Shown: piece after piece, positions 45,629-54,443 of the stretch
Numbering within the stretch: position 1 is the first letter of the stretch
How the letters are laid out: every line of letters starts with the position of its first letter
Origin: Rhodoluna limnophila
Lineage (GTDB): Bacteria > Actinomycetota > Actinomycetes > Actinomycetales > Microbacteriaceae
DNA length: 64,000 nucleotides
Assembly (NCBI RefSeq): GCF_005845365.1
Contig: NZ_CP040509.1
Span: 496,001 to 560,000 of the forward strand
Reading direction: 5' to 3'
The notes under the pieces: generated by a model
Told to the model about the DNA's origin: nothing
Seen by the model: the letters and a program-made list of their open reading frames with translations, nothing else
The model's database searches: none
Translations under genes and position numbers: made by a program

Positions 45629-45640
45629 TATTCTTTACCG
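45629..45640 (+). promoter_or_regulatory. candidate leaderless promoter of pyrD
   Basis: TATTCT (45629-45634) is followed by six bases and GTG 45641, right after the nrdJ stop. No Shine-Dalgarno sequence is present. Confidence 0.4.
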
Positions 45641-46663
45641 GTGCTGTATCGCCTAATTTTTAAACTTTTCTTCGCTCGTCTAGATGCTGAGCAAGCTCAC
45701 CACATCGGAATGTTTGGCATTCGGTTTGCGGGTGCCATTGGGCTCACAAAGTTGGCTCGGGTTCGCACCAGCGGTCGCGGATCAGTGCAGGCTTTTGGTC
45801 TTCACTTCGATGCTCCATTTGGTGTAGCCGCTGGCTTTGACAAAAATGCAGTGGCTATTAAAGCTCTCGGAGAGCTTGGGTTCTCTCACGTTGAAATCGG
45901 CACCGTAACGGCAATTCCTCAGGGTGGCAACGAGAAACCACGCCTGTTTCGCTTGATTCCTGACCGTGCCCTGATTAACCGCATGGGCTTTAACAACGAT
46001 GGCGCTCAGGCAGTGGCCAATCGGTTAGAAAAGCTCAGGAACCGTCACGGATCAAACCTGCCGGTTATCGGCGTCAACATCGGCAAAAGTCGCGTGGTTG
46101 AGGTTGAGCAGGCAGAGTCTGACTATCGTGCAAGCGCTCGATTGTTAGCCCCGCATGCCGACTATTTGGCAGTGAACGTTTCATCACCAAATACGCCAGG
46201 CCTGCGTTCACTGCAATCGGTTGAGGCCTTGGAGCCAATCCTCAATGCCGTTCTAGAAGAAGCCGGAAGCACCCCGGTCCTAGTCAAGATTGCCCCAGAT
46301 CTTGCTGACGAAGATATCGCTGCAGTTGCTGATTTGGCATTTGACCTCGGGTTGGCCGGTGTGATTGCAACCAACACAACAATTTCTCGCGATGGCCTCA
46401 AAACTAACCCCAACATCGTCGCTGCAGCTGGCGCCGGAGGGCTTTCGGGCGCTCCGCTCAAGGCAAGATCGCTCGAGGTGCTCCGTTTGCTTAGGGCTCG
46501 CCTAAATGGCCGGGTTGCCATTATTTCTGTTGGCGGAATCGAAACCGCGGCTGAAGCGCAAGAACGCTTGGATAACGGTGCAACCCTAGTCCAGGGTTAC
46601 ACAGGGTTTATTTACGAGGGTCCGCTCTGGGCAAGGCGAATCAACCGCGAACTAACTCGCTAA
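45641..46663 (+). CDS. pyrD: dihydroorotate dehydrogenase (quinone), class 2
   Basis: This 340-residue FMN enzyme oxidises dihydroorotate to orotate and passes electrons to the membrane quinone. The amphipathic N-terminal membrane-association segment ([22 protein letters not shown]) marks class 2. [11 protein letters not shown], the [11 protein letters not shown] stretch, the catalytic-Ser region [15 protein letters not shown] and the C-terminal GASLVQ-like phosphate loop are present. The GTG start appears leaderless. A strong bidirectional terminator follows. Confidence 0.95.
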   Translation: MLYRLIFKLFFARLDAEQAHHIGMFGIRFAGAIGLTKLARVRTSGRGSVQAFGLHFDAPFGVAAGFDKNAVAIKALGELGFSHVEIGTVTAIPQGGNEKPRLFRLIPDRALINRMGFNNDGAQAVANRLEKLRNRHGSNLPVIGVNIGKSRVVEVEQAESDYRASARLLAPHADYLAVNVSSPNTPGLRSLQSVEALEPILNAVLEEAGSTPVLVKIAPDLADEDIAAVADLAFDLGLAGVIATNTTISRDGLKTNPNIVAAAGAGGLSGAPLKARSLEVLRLLRARLNGRVAIISVGGIETAAEAQERLDNGATLVQGYTGFIYEGPLWARRINRELTR

Positions 46664-46664
46664 T

Positions 46665-46697
46665 AAAAAAGGACCGCCATCAAGGCGGTCCTTTTTT
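46665..46697. terminator. bidirectional terminator between pyrD and the DUF3043 gene
   Basis: GGACCGCC (46671-46678) pairs with GGCGGTCC (46684-46691) over a 5-base loop, flanked by an A-run and a T-run, so it works for both convergent genes. Confidence 0.9.
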
Positions 46698-46711
46698 GCT
46701 AAGTCGTTTGG

Positions 46712-47248
46712 CTACTTCTTCCGTCCACGCTTGACACGGGCTTTTGGCAAGCGCATTGGGCGCATCTGAATCGAGCGCATCGCGGCGTACCAGCGAAGGC
46801 CTGACTCTACCTTGTCGGCTCCATACTTTTCGGCAAGTTCCTTGGTAGCTCCGCGGCCGATCAAAGTTGCATTAACACCTACAACAATGAACAACAACCA
46901 CATGGCAACCAGTGTGGTCAGCTGAACGATGTAGCTGTCGATGGCCGAGATGATAATTACCAAGAACAGCGTCGGCATAACCATTTCGCCGGCAGTGAAT
47001 CTTGAGTCCACGTAGTCACGCACAAAAGCGCGCTGTGGTCCACGGTCGCGAGCACTTAGGTACTTCTCGTCGCCTCTAGCCATACCCTCGCGTGCACGCA
47101 GACGTTCTTCTTTCAGGCGAGCCTTGGCAGCGGCACGAGCCTCTGGGCTTCGGTCGCCAACCAGTGGCTTGCGGTTTAGCGCTTCGCGTTCTTTACGGCT
47201 CGGGGTAGGGCGCCCCTTTGGCTCGACAGATTTCTTTTGCTCGGTCAT
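46712..47248 (-). CDS. DUF3043 membrane protein
   Basis: This is a 178-residue protein. The highly charged N-terminal half (KGRPTPSRKEREALNRKPL, then many Arg/Lys/Glu) is followed by two membrane helices (about 88-110 and 113-132) and a basic C-terminus ending RVKRGRKK. The layout and the PTPSRKEREA and DYVDSRF motifs match DUF3043, found throughout Actinobacteria. Its function is unknown. GAGGA precedes the ATG on the minus strand. It is divergent from the M20 peptidase gene over only 41 bases. Confidence 0.85.
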   Translation of the reverse strand: MTEQKKSVEPKGRPTPSRKEREALNRKPLVGDRSPEARAAAKARLKEERLRAREGMARGDEKYLSARDRGPQRAFVRDYVDSRFTAGEMVMPTLFLVIIISAIDSYIVQLTTLVAMWLLFIVVGVNATLIGRGATKELAEKYGADKVESGLRWYAAMRSIQMRPMRLPKARVKRGRKK

Positions 47249-47277
47249 TAATGTCCTCAGTAACTTGCTTGGGCTTA

Positions 47278-47289
47278 TAGATTACTCTC
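47278..47289 (+). promoter_or_regulatory. candidate leaderless promoter of the M20 peptidase gene
   Basis: TAGATT (47278-47283) is followed by six bases and ATG 47290, with no Shine-Dalgarno sequence. Confidence 0.45.
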
Positions 47290-48693
47290 ATGACCCCAGT
47301 GCCAGACTCAGAATTCAGCCGATTTGCCCAAGATTCGGCCTCCAGTGTCGACAACCGCTTCGAGGCCACGCTTACCTCGCTGATGGAGCTAGCCAAGGTG
47401 CCGGGAATCGCCTGGGAGGCCTTTGATAGTTCACATCTTGATACCAGCGCTCAAATGGTTTCGGATTTGTTCAGAAACCTAAATATTTTTGACTTTGTCG
47501 AGGTTAGAAGATCCGCAGTTGACGGAAAACCCGGCGCACCGGCTGTTATTGCCAGACGAGCTGCCAAAAACGGCAAACCCCAGGTGCTCCTCTATGCCCA
47601 TCACGATGTTCAGCCGCCGGGCAACAGCGATGAGTGGAAAACCAACCCATTCGATCCGGTAAGGACAGAGGATCGAATTTTTGGCAGGGGAGTGGCTGAC
47701 GACAAGGCGGGCATTGTTGCCCACCTGGCAGCGCTGCAGGCCCTAGTCGATTCAGAGGGTAAAGACTTCGACCTCGGTATTTCACTCTTCATTGAGGGCG
47801 AGGAGGAGGCCGGTTCGCCCACCTTTAGAAACTTTCTCGAAGAAAACCAAGCTGATCTAGCCGCTGATGTAATCATCGTTGCTGACTCTGGAAACTGGAC
47901 CACCGAAGTACCAGCCCTGACCACGACCCTCCGAGGATTAGTTTCGGTGGTTGTTCAGGTTAAGACCCTGGATCATGCCGTGCACTCGGGGATGTATGGG
48001 GGAGCCGTGCCCGACGCGATGTTGGCCATGATCAAATTGCTGGCCAGCCTGCACGATGATCAGGGCGACGTAGCGGTTACGGGGCTAAAATCAGCCCAAA
48101 CCGACGAACTTGCCTATTCCGAGGATTCACTGAGGCAGGACTCAGGGCTTTTGCCAAAAACTCAAACAATCGGATCTGGCGGCATCCTGCAGAGAATTTG
48201 GGGCAAGCCGGCCATCACTGTAATCGGAATCGACGGGCAAACCGTCGCCCTGTCATCGAACACCCTCTTACCGAGTGTGAGGGCCAAAATCAGCATGAGA
48301 ATAGCACCGGGGCAAGATCCGGCCGAGGCGCTGAACCTCCTAAAAGCTCATCTGCTAAGTCACACGCCGTTTGGTGCTGAGCTTTCATTTGGTGAAGTTG
48401 AATTGGGCAAGCCTTTCGACATGGATGATTCAGGCTGGGCAGCGCAATTGGTCAAGAAATCTTTGGCTCACGGATGGCGTGAGGCTCCGGTGAACATTGG
48501 CATCGGTGGCTCAATTCCGTTCATCGCAGACTTGACCGAGGTATTTCCGGCCGCCCAAATTCTGGTTACCGGAGTTGAGGACCCCGATTCGCGAGCTCAC
48601 AGCCCTAACGAATCCGTTCACATTGAAAGCCTAAGAAAAGCCATGGTTTCTGAGGCGATTTTCCTGCTCGCAGGGAATGAACTAGAGCTCTGA
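47290..48693 (+). CDS. M20-family dipeptidase
   Basis: This 467-residue zinc peptidase is of the M20/ArgE/DapE superfamily, dipeptidase branch. Metal-binding motifs are LLYAHHDVQPPG, GRGVADDKAG and the IEGEEEAGSP segment with catalytic and ligand Glu residues. The dimerisation domain with DHAVHSGMYGGAVPDA follows. Natural substrates are probably dipeptides, but this family is hard to assign by sequence. The gene stands alone, leaderless by appearance, and is followed by the Fe-S protein gene. Confidence 0.88.
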   Translation: MTPVPDSEFSRFAQDSASSVDNRFEATLTSLMELAKVPGIAWEAFDSSHLDTSAQMVSDLFRNLNIFDFVEVRRSAVDGKPGAPAVIARRAAKNGKPQVLLYAHHDVQPPGNSDEWKTNPFDPVRTEDRIFGRGVADDKAGIVAHLAALQALVDSEGKDFDLGISLFIEGEEEAGSPTFRNFLEENQADLAADVIIVADSGNWTTEVPALTTTLRGLVSVVVQVKTLDHAVHSGMYGGAVPDAMLAMIKLLASLHDDQGDVAVTGLKSAQTDELAYSEDSLRQDSGLLPKTQTIGSGGILQRIWGKPAITVIGIDGQTVALSSNTLLPSVRAKISMRIAPGQDPAEALNLLKAHLLSHTPFGAELSFGEVELGKPFDMDDSGWAAQLVKKSLAHGWREAPVNIGIGGSIPFIADLTEVFPAAQILVTGVEDPDSRAHSPNESVHIESLRKAMVSEAIFLLAGNELEL

Positions 48694-48697
48694 GGGG

Positions 48698-48726
48698 TTC
48701 ACTTAAGGCGTCGAGAAAGTTAGACT
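48698..48726 (+). promoter_or_regulatory. candidate promoter of the Fe-S insertion gene
   Basis: TTCACT (48698-48703) and TAGACT (48721-48726) are spaced by 17 bases, about 32 bases before the start codon. The -10 is a good match and the -35 is weak. Confidence 0.35.
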
Positions 48727-48758
48727 TAAGACACCAAAGTACGTAGAAGGCGGACCAA

Positions 48759-49100
48759 ATGACTCAGACTCTAGAAACCGGCGTAACTCTTACCGAGCAG
48801 GCTCAGGACAAGGTTCGCACTCTCATTTCTGCTGAGGGTCGCGACGACCTGCGTTTGCGCGTAGCGGTCCAGCCTGGAGGTTGTTCAGGACTGATTTACC
48901 AGCTTTACTTTGACGAGCAGTTGGCCGAAGGTGACGTCGTATCGGAGTTCAACGGTGTAGAAGTTGTCGTCGACAAGATGAGTGTTCCTTACCTCGACGG
49001 AGCTTCGATTGACTTCGAAGACACCATCCAGAAGCAGGGTTTCACCATAGACAACCCAAATGCAGCTGGTTCATGTGCCTGCGGAGATTCATTCAACTAG
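48759..49100 (+). CDS. A-type iron-sulfur cluster carrier (ErpA-like)
   Basis: This 113-residue HesB/IscA-fold protein has the three conserved cysteines: one in QPGGCSGL and two in the C-terminal SCACGDSF. It carries or inserts Fe-S clusters into target proteins. It lies just before the respiratory genes and matches the mycobacterial Rv2204c context. The Rieske protein encoded at 54444 is an Fe-S protein of the same neighbourhood, but a direct link is not shown. AGAAGG is the ribosome binding site, and a terminator follows. Confidence 0.93.
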   Translation: MTQTLETGVTLTEQAQDKVRTLISAEGRDDLRLRVAVQPGGCSGLIYQLYFDEQLAEGDVVSEFNGVEVVVDKMSVPYLDGASIDFEDTIQKQGFTIDNPNAAGSCACGDSFN

Positions 49101-49122
49101 TCACAATTCAGAAAAAATTTCT

Positions 49123-49158
49123 AAAACCCCGATTTGCTCAGCGGCGAATCGGGGTTTT
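49123..49158 (+). terminator. intrinsic terminator after the Fe-S insertion gene
   Basis: AAAACCCCGATT (49123-49134) pairs with AATCGGGGTTTT (49147-49158) over a 12-base loop and runs into T residues. It separates this gene from ctaC. Confidence 0.85.
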
Positions 49159-49259
49159 TCTAGTCAAAAATCCGTTATTCAACAGCGTTTGTGGCTGGAT
49201 GGCGGCCACAATGAGCGTAGGATAGACAACGTAACGATTCGATATTCGAAGGGTCGATT

Positions 49260-50117
49260 GTGCTAAAAAAGCGTGCAATTAAGTGGGCAGCCTTGCCTAC
49301 TGCAGCATCATTGATGTTGCTCCTCAGTGGCTGTACTCCTCAGGAGTTCCAGCGTGGTCTACTGCCGGGTGAAACCGGTGTAACCAACCACACCGAGCGC
49401 ATTGTTGGTCTCTGGACCACATCATGGATTGTCCTATGGATCGTCGGTGGTATTGCTTGGGCTCTGATGTTCTGGGCAATCATCGTCTACCGTCGCCGCA
49501 AGGGAGACACCGCACCACCTTCGCAGCTTCGTTACAACAACCCGATTGAGACCATGTTCACCGTGGTCCCGCTAATCATCACCATCGGATTCTTTGCCTT
49601 CACCGCCCGCGACATGGCAGCCATCGAGGCACCGGTCGCAAACCCGGACGTAGAAATCGAAGTTATCGGTAAGCAGTGGAGCTGGGACTTCAACTACGTT
49701 GACGGCAACGTTTACGACTCTGGTGTTCAGTCTGACTTCGATGGCGAAGAGGGGGCTGAAGCAAAGCTTCCAACCTTGTACCTGCCAGTCAACAAGTCAG
49801 TCAAGATTGACCTTTCTGCTCGCGACGTAATCCACTCTTTCTGGGTAATCGATTTCCTTTACAAGAAGGACATGTTCCCGGGTCGCACCAACACCATGTA
49901 CTTCACCCCTCAGGTTGAGGGAACCTACCAGGGTAAGTGTGCTGAGCTCTGTGGTGAGTACCACTCATTGATGTTGTTCAACGTCAAGGTTGTCTCACAG
50001 GCCGAGTATGACGCTCACCTTGCTGACCTAGCTGCAGCCGGCAATGTCGGTCAGCTGGATGAAACCTACGACCGCAACCAGAACCTTCCGGGCGACAACC
50101 CAGAGATCAGAGGATAA
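49260..50117 (+). CDS. ctaC: cytochrome aa3 oxidase subunit II (lipoprotein)
   Basis: This 285-residue subunit carries the CuA centre that receives electrons from cytochrome c. The N-terminus is a lipoprotein signal with lipobox LSGC (Cys25). Two membrane helices follow (about 50-75 and 95-115), then the cupredoxin domain with the CuA motif [12 protein letters not shown] and an upstream His (RDVIHSFW). The GTG start has GAAGGG upstream. It is the first gene of ctaC-ctaD-ctaF. Maturation should need LspA and Lnt, both encoded in this window. Confidence 0.95.
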   Translation: MLKKRAIKWAALPTAASLMLLLSGCTPQEFQRGLLPGETGVTNHTERIVGLWTTSWIVLWIVGGIAWALMFWAIIVYRRRKGDTAPPSQLRYNNPIETMFTVVPLIITIGFFAFTARDMAAIEAPVANPDVEIEVIGKQWSWDFNYVDGNVYDSGVQSDFDGEEGAEAKLPTLYLPVNKSVKIDLSARDVIHSFWVIDFLYKKDMFPGRTNTMYFTPQVEGTYQGKCAELCGEYHSLMLFNVKVVSQAEYDAHLADLAAAGNVGQLDETYDRNQNLPGDNPEIRG

Positions 50118-50122
50118 GGACT

Positions 50123-51799
50123 ATGGCTACCGCAACTGCAACCAAGCCGGCCTACGGAACTTCTAAGAAGACCAAGGGACAGATCCTGGTCGACTGGCTA
50201 ACCACAACCGACCACAAGAAGATCGGTTACCTGTACCTAATTACCTCGTTCGCATACTTCCTTATCGGTGGTGTGATGGCGTTGGTAATTCGTGCCCAGC
50301 TGGCTGCTCCAGGTCTTGACATCGTTCAGACCAAAGAGCAGTACAACCAGTTGTTCACCATGCACGGAACCATCATGTTGCTGATGTTCGCGACCCCATT
50401 GTTCGCGGCATTCGCCAACATCTTGATGCCAGTTCAGATCGGTGCTCCAGACGTGGCATTCCCTCGTCTAAACGCCATCGCCTACTGGTTCTACTTCTTC
50501 GGTTCATTCGTAGCTGTTGCTGGTTTCTTCACCCCACAGGGTGCAGCAAGCTTCGGTTGGTTTGCCTACGCTCCGCTAAACAGCACCACATTCTCGCCCG
50601 GTCTAGGTGGCGACCTCTGGGTTTTCGGTCTTGCACTTAGCGGTTTCGGAACCATCATGGGTGGTGTCAACTTCATCACCACGATTTTGACCATGCGTGC
50701 TCCTGGTATGACCATGTTCCGTTTGCCAATTTTCGTTTGGAACACTCTGGTTACCTCGATTCTGGTCATCATGTGTTTCCCTCCTCTAGCTGCTGCACTT
50801 TTTGCACTAGGTGCCGATCGTCGTTTCGATGCTCACATCTTCGACCCGGCTAACGGTGGACCAATGCTTTGGCAGCACCTGTTCTGGTTCTTCGGCCACC
50901 CAGAGGTTTACATCCTTGCGTTGCCGTTCTTCGGAATCATTTCTGAGATCTTCCCGGTCTTCAGCCGCAAACCAATCTTTGGTTACAAAACCTTGGTTTA
51001 CGCAACCATCGCTATTGCTGCGCTGTCGATGACTGTTTGGGCTCACCACATGTACGTGACCGGTTCGGTGCTACTACCGTTCTTCGCGTTCACCACCATG
51101 CTTATCGCAGTGCCTACCGGTGTAAAGATCTTCAACTGGATTGGTACCTTCTGGAAGGGCTCAGTCTCGTTCGAAACCCCAATGCTTTACGCTCTGGGCT
51201 TCTTGACCACCTTCATCTTCGGTGGTTTGACCGGTGTAATTCTTGCTTCACCAGCATTGGACTTCCACTTGTCTGACAGCTACTTCGTGGTCGCTCACTT
51301 CCACTACGTAGTATTCGGTACCGTTGTGTTCGCAATGTTTGCCGGTATCTACTTCTGGTACCCAAAGATGACCGGAAAGATGCTGAACGAGCGCCTCGGA
51401 AAGATCCAGTTCTGGCTTTTGTTCACCGGCTTCCACGTGACCTTCTTGATTCAGCACTGGTTGGGCATCATCGGTATGCCACGCCGTTACGCGACCTACC
51501 TGCCTGAAGACGGCTTCACCTGGATGAACGGCGTTTCAACTGCTGGTTCAGCACTGTTGGCTCTCTCGATCATTCCATTCCTTTGGAACATCTACATCAC
51601 CGCTCGTAAGGGTGAAAAGACCACCCTCAACGACCCATGGGGCTACGGACGCTCACTTGAGTGGGCTACAGCTACTCCGTTCCCACGCCACAACTTCACC
51701 TCGATTCCACGTGTGCGTTCAGAGTCTCCAGCATTCGACTTGAACCACCCAGAGTTCGCAGCACCTGAGGCCAAGGCTTCTGCTGCACCAAAGAAGTAA
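50123..51799 (+). CDS. ctaD: cytochrome aa3 oxidase subunit I
   Basis: This 558-residue catalytic subunit has 12 membrane helices. Metal ligands are in conserved blocks: [13 protein letters not shown] (low-spin heme), [15 protein letters not shown] (CuB His and the cross-linked Tyr), WAHHMYV (CuB His pair) and [10 protein letters not shown] (heme a3 and heme a His). It reduces oxygen and pumps protons. It starts five bases after ctaC, and ctaF follows after 11 bases. Confidence 0.98.
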   Translation: MATATATKPAYGTSKKTKGQILVDWLTTTDHKKIGYLYLITSFAYFLIGGVMALVIRAQLAAPGLDIVQTKEQYNQLFTMHGTIMLLMFATPLFAAFANILMPVQIGAPDVAFPRLNAIAYWFYFFGSFVAVAGFFTPQGAASFGWFAYAPLNSTTFSPGLGGDLWVFGLALSGFGTIMGGVNFITTILTMRAPGMTMFRLPIFVWNTLVTSILVIMCFPPLAAALFALGADRRFDAHIFDPANGGPMLWQHLFWFFGHPEVYILALPFFGIISEIFPVFSRKPIFGYKTLVYATIAIAALSMTVWAHHMYVTGSVLLPFFAFTTMLIAVPTGVKIFNWIGTFWKGSVSFETPMLYALGFLTTFIFGGLTGVILASPALDFHLSDSYFVVAHFHYVVFGTVVFAMFAGIYFWYPKMTGKMLNERLGKIQFWLLFTGFHVTFLIQHWLGIIGMPRRYATYLPEDGFTWMNGVSTAGSALLALSIIPFLWNIYITARKGEKTTLNDPWGYGRSLEWATATPFPRHNFTSIPRVRSESPAFDLNHPEFAAPEAKASAAPKK

Positions 51800-51810
51800 G
51801 GGCTAGCAAC

Positions 51811-52224
51811 ATGAAGTTCAACGGAAACCTGTTCTGGTTCCTAACCGTCTTCTACTTTGTAGATGCAATCGGTTATGCCATCTGGTGGTACAACACCAAT
51901 GGTGGGTACGAGCCAATTGGTACCGCGGCTATCGCGATGCTTGGCTTTATGTCGGCATTCTTGGCTTTCTACATCAAGAAGACCTACAAGGTTCAGGGGC
52001 CGGTTCCTGAGGACCGCCTAGACGCAAACATTGAAGATGGTGACTCTGAGCTTGGCTACTTTGCCCCATGGAGCTGGTGGCCACTATTCCTTGGTCTATT
52101 CGCATCGATGGCTTTCGCAGCATTGGCTGTGGGCTGGTGGCTATTCTTCATCGCCTTCCCACTCTGCTTGGTTGCCATCATCGGTTTCGTATTCGAACGC
52201 AGCCGCGGTCTAAACGCCCACTAA
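51811..52224 (+). CDS. ctaF: cytochrome c oxidase subunit IV (CtaF)
   Basis: This 137-residue membrane protein has about four helices (7-25, 34-54, 88-107, 108-127). The N-terminal MKFNGNLFWFLTVFYF and the central WSWWPLFLGL segment are typical of the actinobacterial-specific subunit IV. It stabilises the bcc:aa3 supercomplex. It ends the ctaCDF operon before a strong terminator. Confidence 0.93.
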   Translation: MKFNGNLFWFLTVFYFVDAIGYAIWWYNTNGGYEPIGTAAIAMLGFMSAFLAFYIKKTYKVQGPVPEDRLDANIEDGDSELGYFAPWSWWPLFLGLFASMAFAALAVGWWLFFIAFPLCLVAIIGFVFERSRGLNAH

Positions 52225-52238
52225 ACGCTTCAAAAAAA

Positions 52239-52271
52239 GGCCCCAGCCACTTGTTGGTTGGGGCCTTTTTT
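52239..52271 (+). terminator. intrinsic terminator after ctaF
   Basis: GGCCCCAGCCA (52239-52249) pairs with TGGTTGGGGCC (52255-52265), one G-U pair included, then a T-run. An A-run precedes the stem, so it may also work leftward for the TipAS-domain gene. Confidence 0.88.
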
Positions 52272-52349
52272 ATGCGCTGGATCGATGAGCGTGCACTTTG
52301 CATCGCGCAATCGCTATCTACGTAGGGGATAAGTCAGGGGCAGTTCGCG

Positions 52350-52691
52350 TCAGGCGAGGTTGGCGTCTGCCCAGTAGTAAATAGCCCGTTGGATGAACAA
52401 TGCCAACCCAGGTTCATAGGCCTCGTACGTCGCCTTGAATGCCGGATCCATTGTGTAGGTTAGGGCCAGAGATTTGTAGGCCACTCTACTCGGAGTCCAG
52501 AACTGGCAGACGTATGCGTAGTGCTTTCCAATCCACTCCTGAATAGCTTCAGAATCAGCTGAATTGCCTTCAACCATGAGAGCTGCGATGTTCTGGGCTA
52601 TGTGATCATGGCCGCGCTTGTACTCGTTGTATTGCTCTTGGTTGGTGTGCAGACTCGCGTGGTGCGAGCTGGCTGTTGGTTCGAAAGTCAC
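52350..52691 (-). CDS. stand-alone TipAS-like domain protein
   Basis: This 113-residue protein resembles the C-terminal antibiotic-recognition domain of TipA: an all-helical globin-like domain with IAALMVEGNSADSEAIQEWIGKHY, then PAFKATYEAYEPGLALFIQRAI. The MerR DNA-binding half that normally precedes it is missing, and the upstream 88 bases hold only a terminator and promoter, so this is a free-standing form like TipAS itself. TipAS-type domains sequester thiopeptides and other hydrophobic ligands; the ligand here is unknown. The GTG start looks leaderless (TAGAAT six bases upstream). It separates the two respiratory operons. Confidence 0.72.
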   Translation of the reverse strand: MTFEPTASSHHASLHTNQEQYNEYKRGHDHIAQNIAALMVEGNSADSEAIQEWIGKHYAYVCQFWTPSRVAYKSLALTYTMDPAFKATYEAYEPGLALFIQRAIYYWADANLA

Positions 52692-52703
52692 CCTTTGATT
52701 CTA
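52692..52703 (-). promoter_or_regulatory. candidate leaderless promoter of the TipAS-domain gene
   Basis: On the minus strand TAGAAT (52703-52698) is followed by six bases and the GTG start. Confidence 0.45.
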
Positions 52704-52733
52704 GAACGCGCAGCCAGCGCCCAACCGGGTAAA

Positions 52734-52765
52734 AGAAAACCCCCACAGCCTTTGGGCCGCGGGGG
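52734..52765 (-). terminator. intrinsic terminator after qcrB
   Basis: Read on the minus strand, an 11-bp G/C-rich stem with G-U pairs (52755-52765 with 52740-52750) and a 4-base loop is followed by a T-rich tail. It ends the ctaE-qcrCAB transcript. Confidence 0.8.
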
Positions 52766-52779
52766 AGTTCTCAGAGAAC

Positions 52780-54441
52780 TTACTTCTTCGCTGGGGTTTT
52801 CTTCGCAGCTACAGCCTTCTTAGGCTTTTCCTCAACCGCAGGTGCGTGGTCGTGGTGTGCTGCGTCAAGCTCACTCTGAGTTACCGGCGCGATGCGGTCC
52901 TCGAAGTAGAAGCGTGACAGACCTGCACGGATTCGAGCACCGATGGTGATCTTTCCGGCAGCGTTCGGGCGGGCCAAGGTTGGAGCGTAGTCCTTGAAGT
53001 CGACCAGCTTCCACTGCTCAAACTCATCTAGAGGCTCGTGGACCTCAATGTACTCACCGTGTGGCAAGCGCACGATTCGACCGGTTTCGCGACCGTGAAG
53101 AACAATTTCGCGGTCCTTACGCTGTAGCGATAGACAGGTGCGCTTGGTAATGATGTAAGCCAAGATCGGGCCTACGATGAGCAGAATCTGCATCGAGGTT
53201 AGAACCTGGTTTAGTGACATCTTGAAGTTGGTCGCAATCAAGTCGGTTGCTGCGCCAGCCCAGAGGACTGCGTAGAAGACCACACCAGCTGCACCGATAG
53301 CGGTACGGGTTGGAGCGTTGCGTGGGCGGTCAAGCACGTGGTGTTCGCGCTTGTCTCCGGTTACCCAGGCTTCGATGAACGGGTAGACGGCTACGACAAT
53401 CAAGAAGCCAACGCCAACGATCATCGGCAGCAGAATGTTGAATGCCCAAGTGTTTCCACCAATGATGAATTCAAGTCCGGTAGGTGCCAAGCGTAGGGCA
53501 CCGTCCAGCCAACCAATGTACCAGTCAGGCTGGGTACCAGCTGAAACTGGAGACGGGTCGTAGGCACCGAAGTTCCAAACCGGGTTGATGGTGAAGGTTG
53601 CTGAGATCAGCATGATTACACCGAACACGATGAAGAAGAATCCACCAGCCTTTGCCACGTAAACAGGCATTAGCGGGTAACCAACAACGTTGCTGTCCTT
53701 ACGTCCAGGGCCTGAGTAGTGGGTGTGCTTGTGAATAACCACCATGAAGAGGTGAATCACGATGAACACCAAAATCAGTGCTGGAACCAGAAGAATGTGC
53801 AGACCGTAGAGGCGCGCGATGATTTCTTCGCCTGGGAACTCGCCACCGAATAGAAGTGAAGAGGTGTAGGCGCCGATGACCGGTAGGCCCTTGATCATTC
53901 CATCGATGATGCGAAGACCGTTACCTGAAAGAAGGTCATCAGGGAGTGAGTATCCGGTGAATCCACCAGCCATACCCAAAACGAAAAGTACGAAACCGAC
54001 TACCCAGTTGATTTCACGAGGCTTGCGGAATGCACCGGTGAAGAACACGCGGAGCATGTGCAGACCGGCAGCAGCTACGAATAGTAGAGCTGACCAGTGG
54101 TGAACCTGGCGCATCAATAGACCGCCACGAACCTCAAACGAAATGTCCAGGGTCGATGCATAAGCGATCGACATCTCGGCACCCTTGAGGGGTCCGTAGA
54201 CGCCATCGTAAATAACCGGAGTCATGGCCGGTTGGAAGAAGAAGGTCAAGAAAGTACCTGACAACAGCAACACAAGGAAGCTGTATAGGGCAACTTCACC
54301 CAGCATGAACGACCAGTGGTCAGGGAAAACCTTGCGGCCGAATTCTTTCAGGATGCCTGCTACGCCGACGCGTTCGTCTAGGTAGTTAGCGGTGCCCGCA
54401 AGAAATCCACCCTTTTTAGGTGCTGCAACTGCGTTACTCAT
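52780..54441 (-). CDS. qcrB: cytochrome bc1-type complex, cytochrome b subunit
   Basis: This 553-residue polytopic protein has eight core helices binding two b hemes and the quinol sites. Recognisable parts are the RQVHHWSALLFVAAAGLHMLRVF heme region, GYSLPDDLLSG, the paired His of the fourth helix (VIHLFMVVIHKHTHY) and the quinol-site PVWNFGAYDPSPVSAGTQPDWYIGWLDG. A Lys/Ala-rich C-terminus follows the actinobacterial extension. It starts two bases after qcrA. It oxidises menaquinol within the bcc:aa3 supercomplex. Confidence 0.96.
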   Translation of the reverse strand: MSNAVAAPKKGGFLAGTANYLDERVGVAGILKEFGRKVFPDHWSFMLGEVALYSFLVLLLSGTFLTFFFQPAMTPVIYDGVYGPLKGAEMSIAYASTLDISFEVRGGLLMRQVHHWSALLFVAAAGLHMLRVFFTGAFRKPREINWVVGFVLFVLGMAGGFTGYSLPDDLLSGNGLRIIDGMIKGLPVIGAYTSSLLFGGEFPGEEIIARLYGLHILLVPALILVFIVIHLFMVVIHKHTHYSGPGRKDSNVVGYPLMPVYVAKAGGFFFIVFGVIMLISATFTINPVWNFGAYDPSPVSAGTQPDWYIGWLDGALRLAPTGLEFIIGGNTWAFNILLPMIVGVGFLIVVAVYPFIEAWVTGDKREHHVLDRPRNAPTRTAIGAAGVVFYAVLWAGAATDLIATNFKMSLNQVLTSMQILLIVGPILAYIITKRTCLSLQRKDREIVLHGRETGRIVRLPHGEYIEVHEPLDEFEQWKLVDFKDYAPTLARPNAAGKITIGARIRAGLSRFYFEDRIAPVTQSELDAAHHDHAPAVEEKPKKAVAAKKTPAKK

Positions 54442-54443
54442 TT

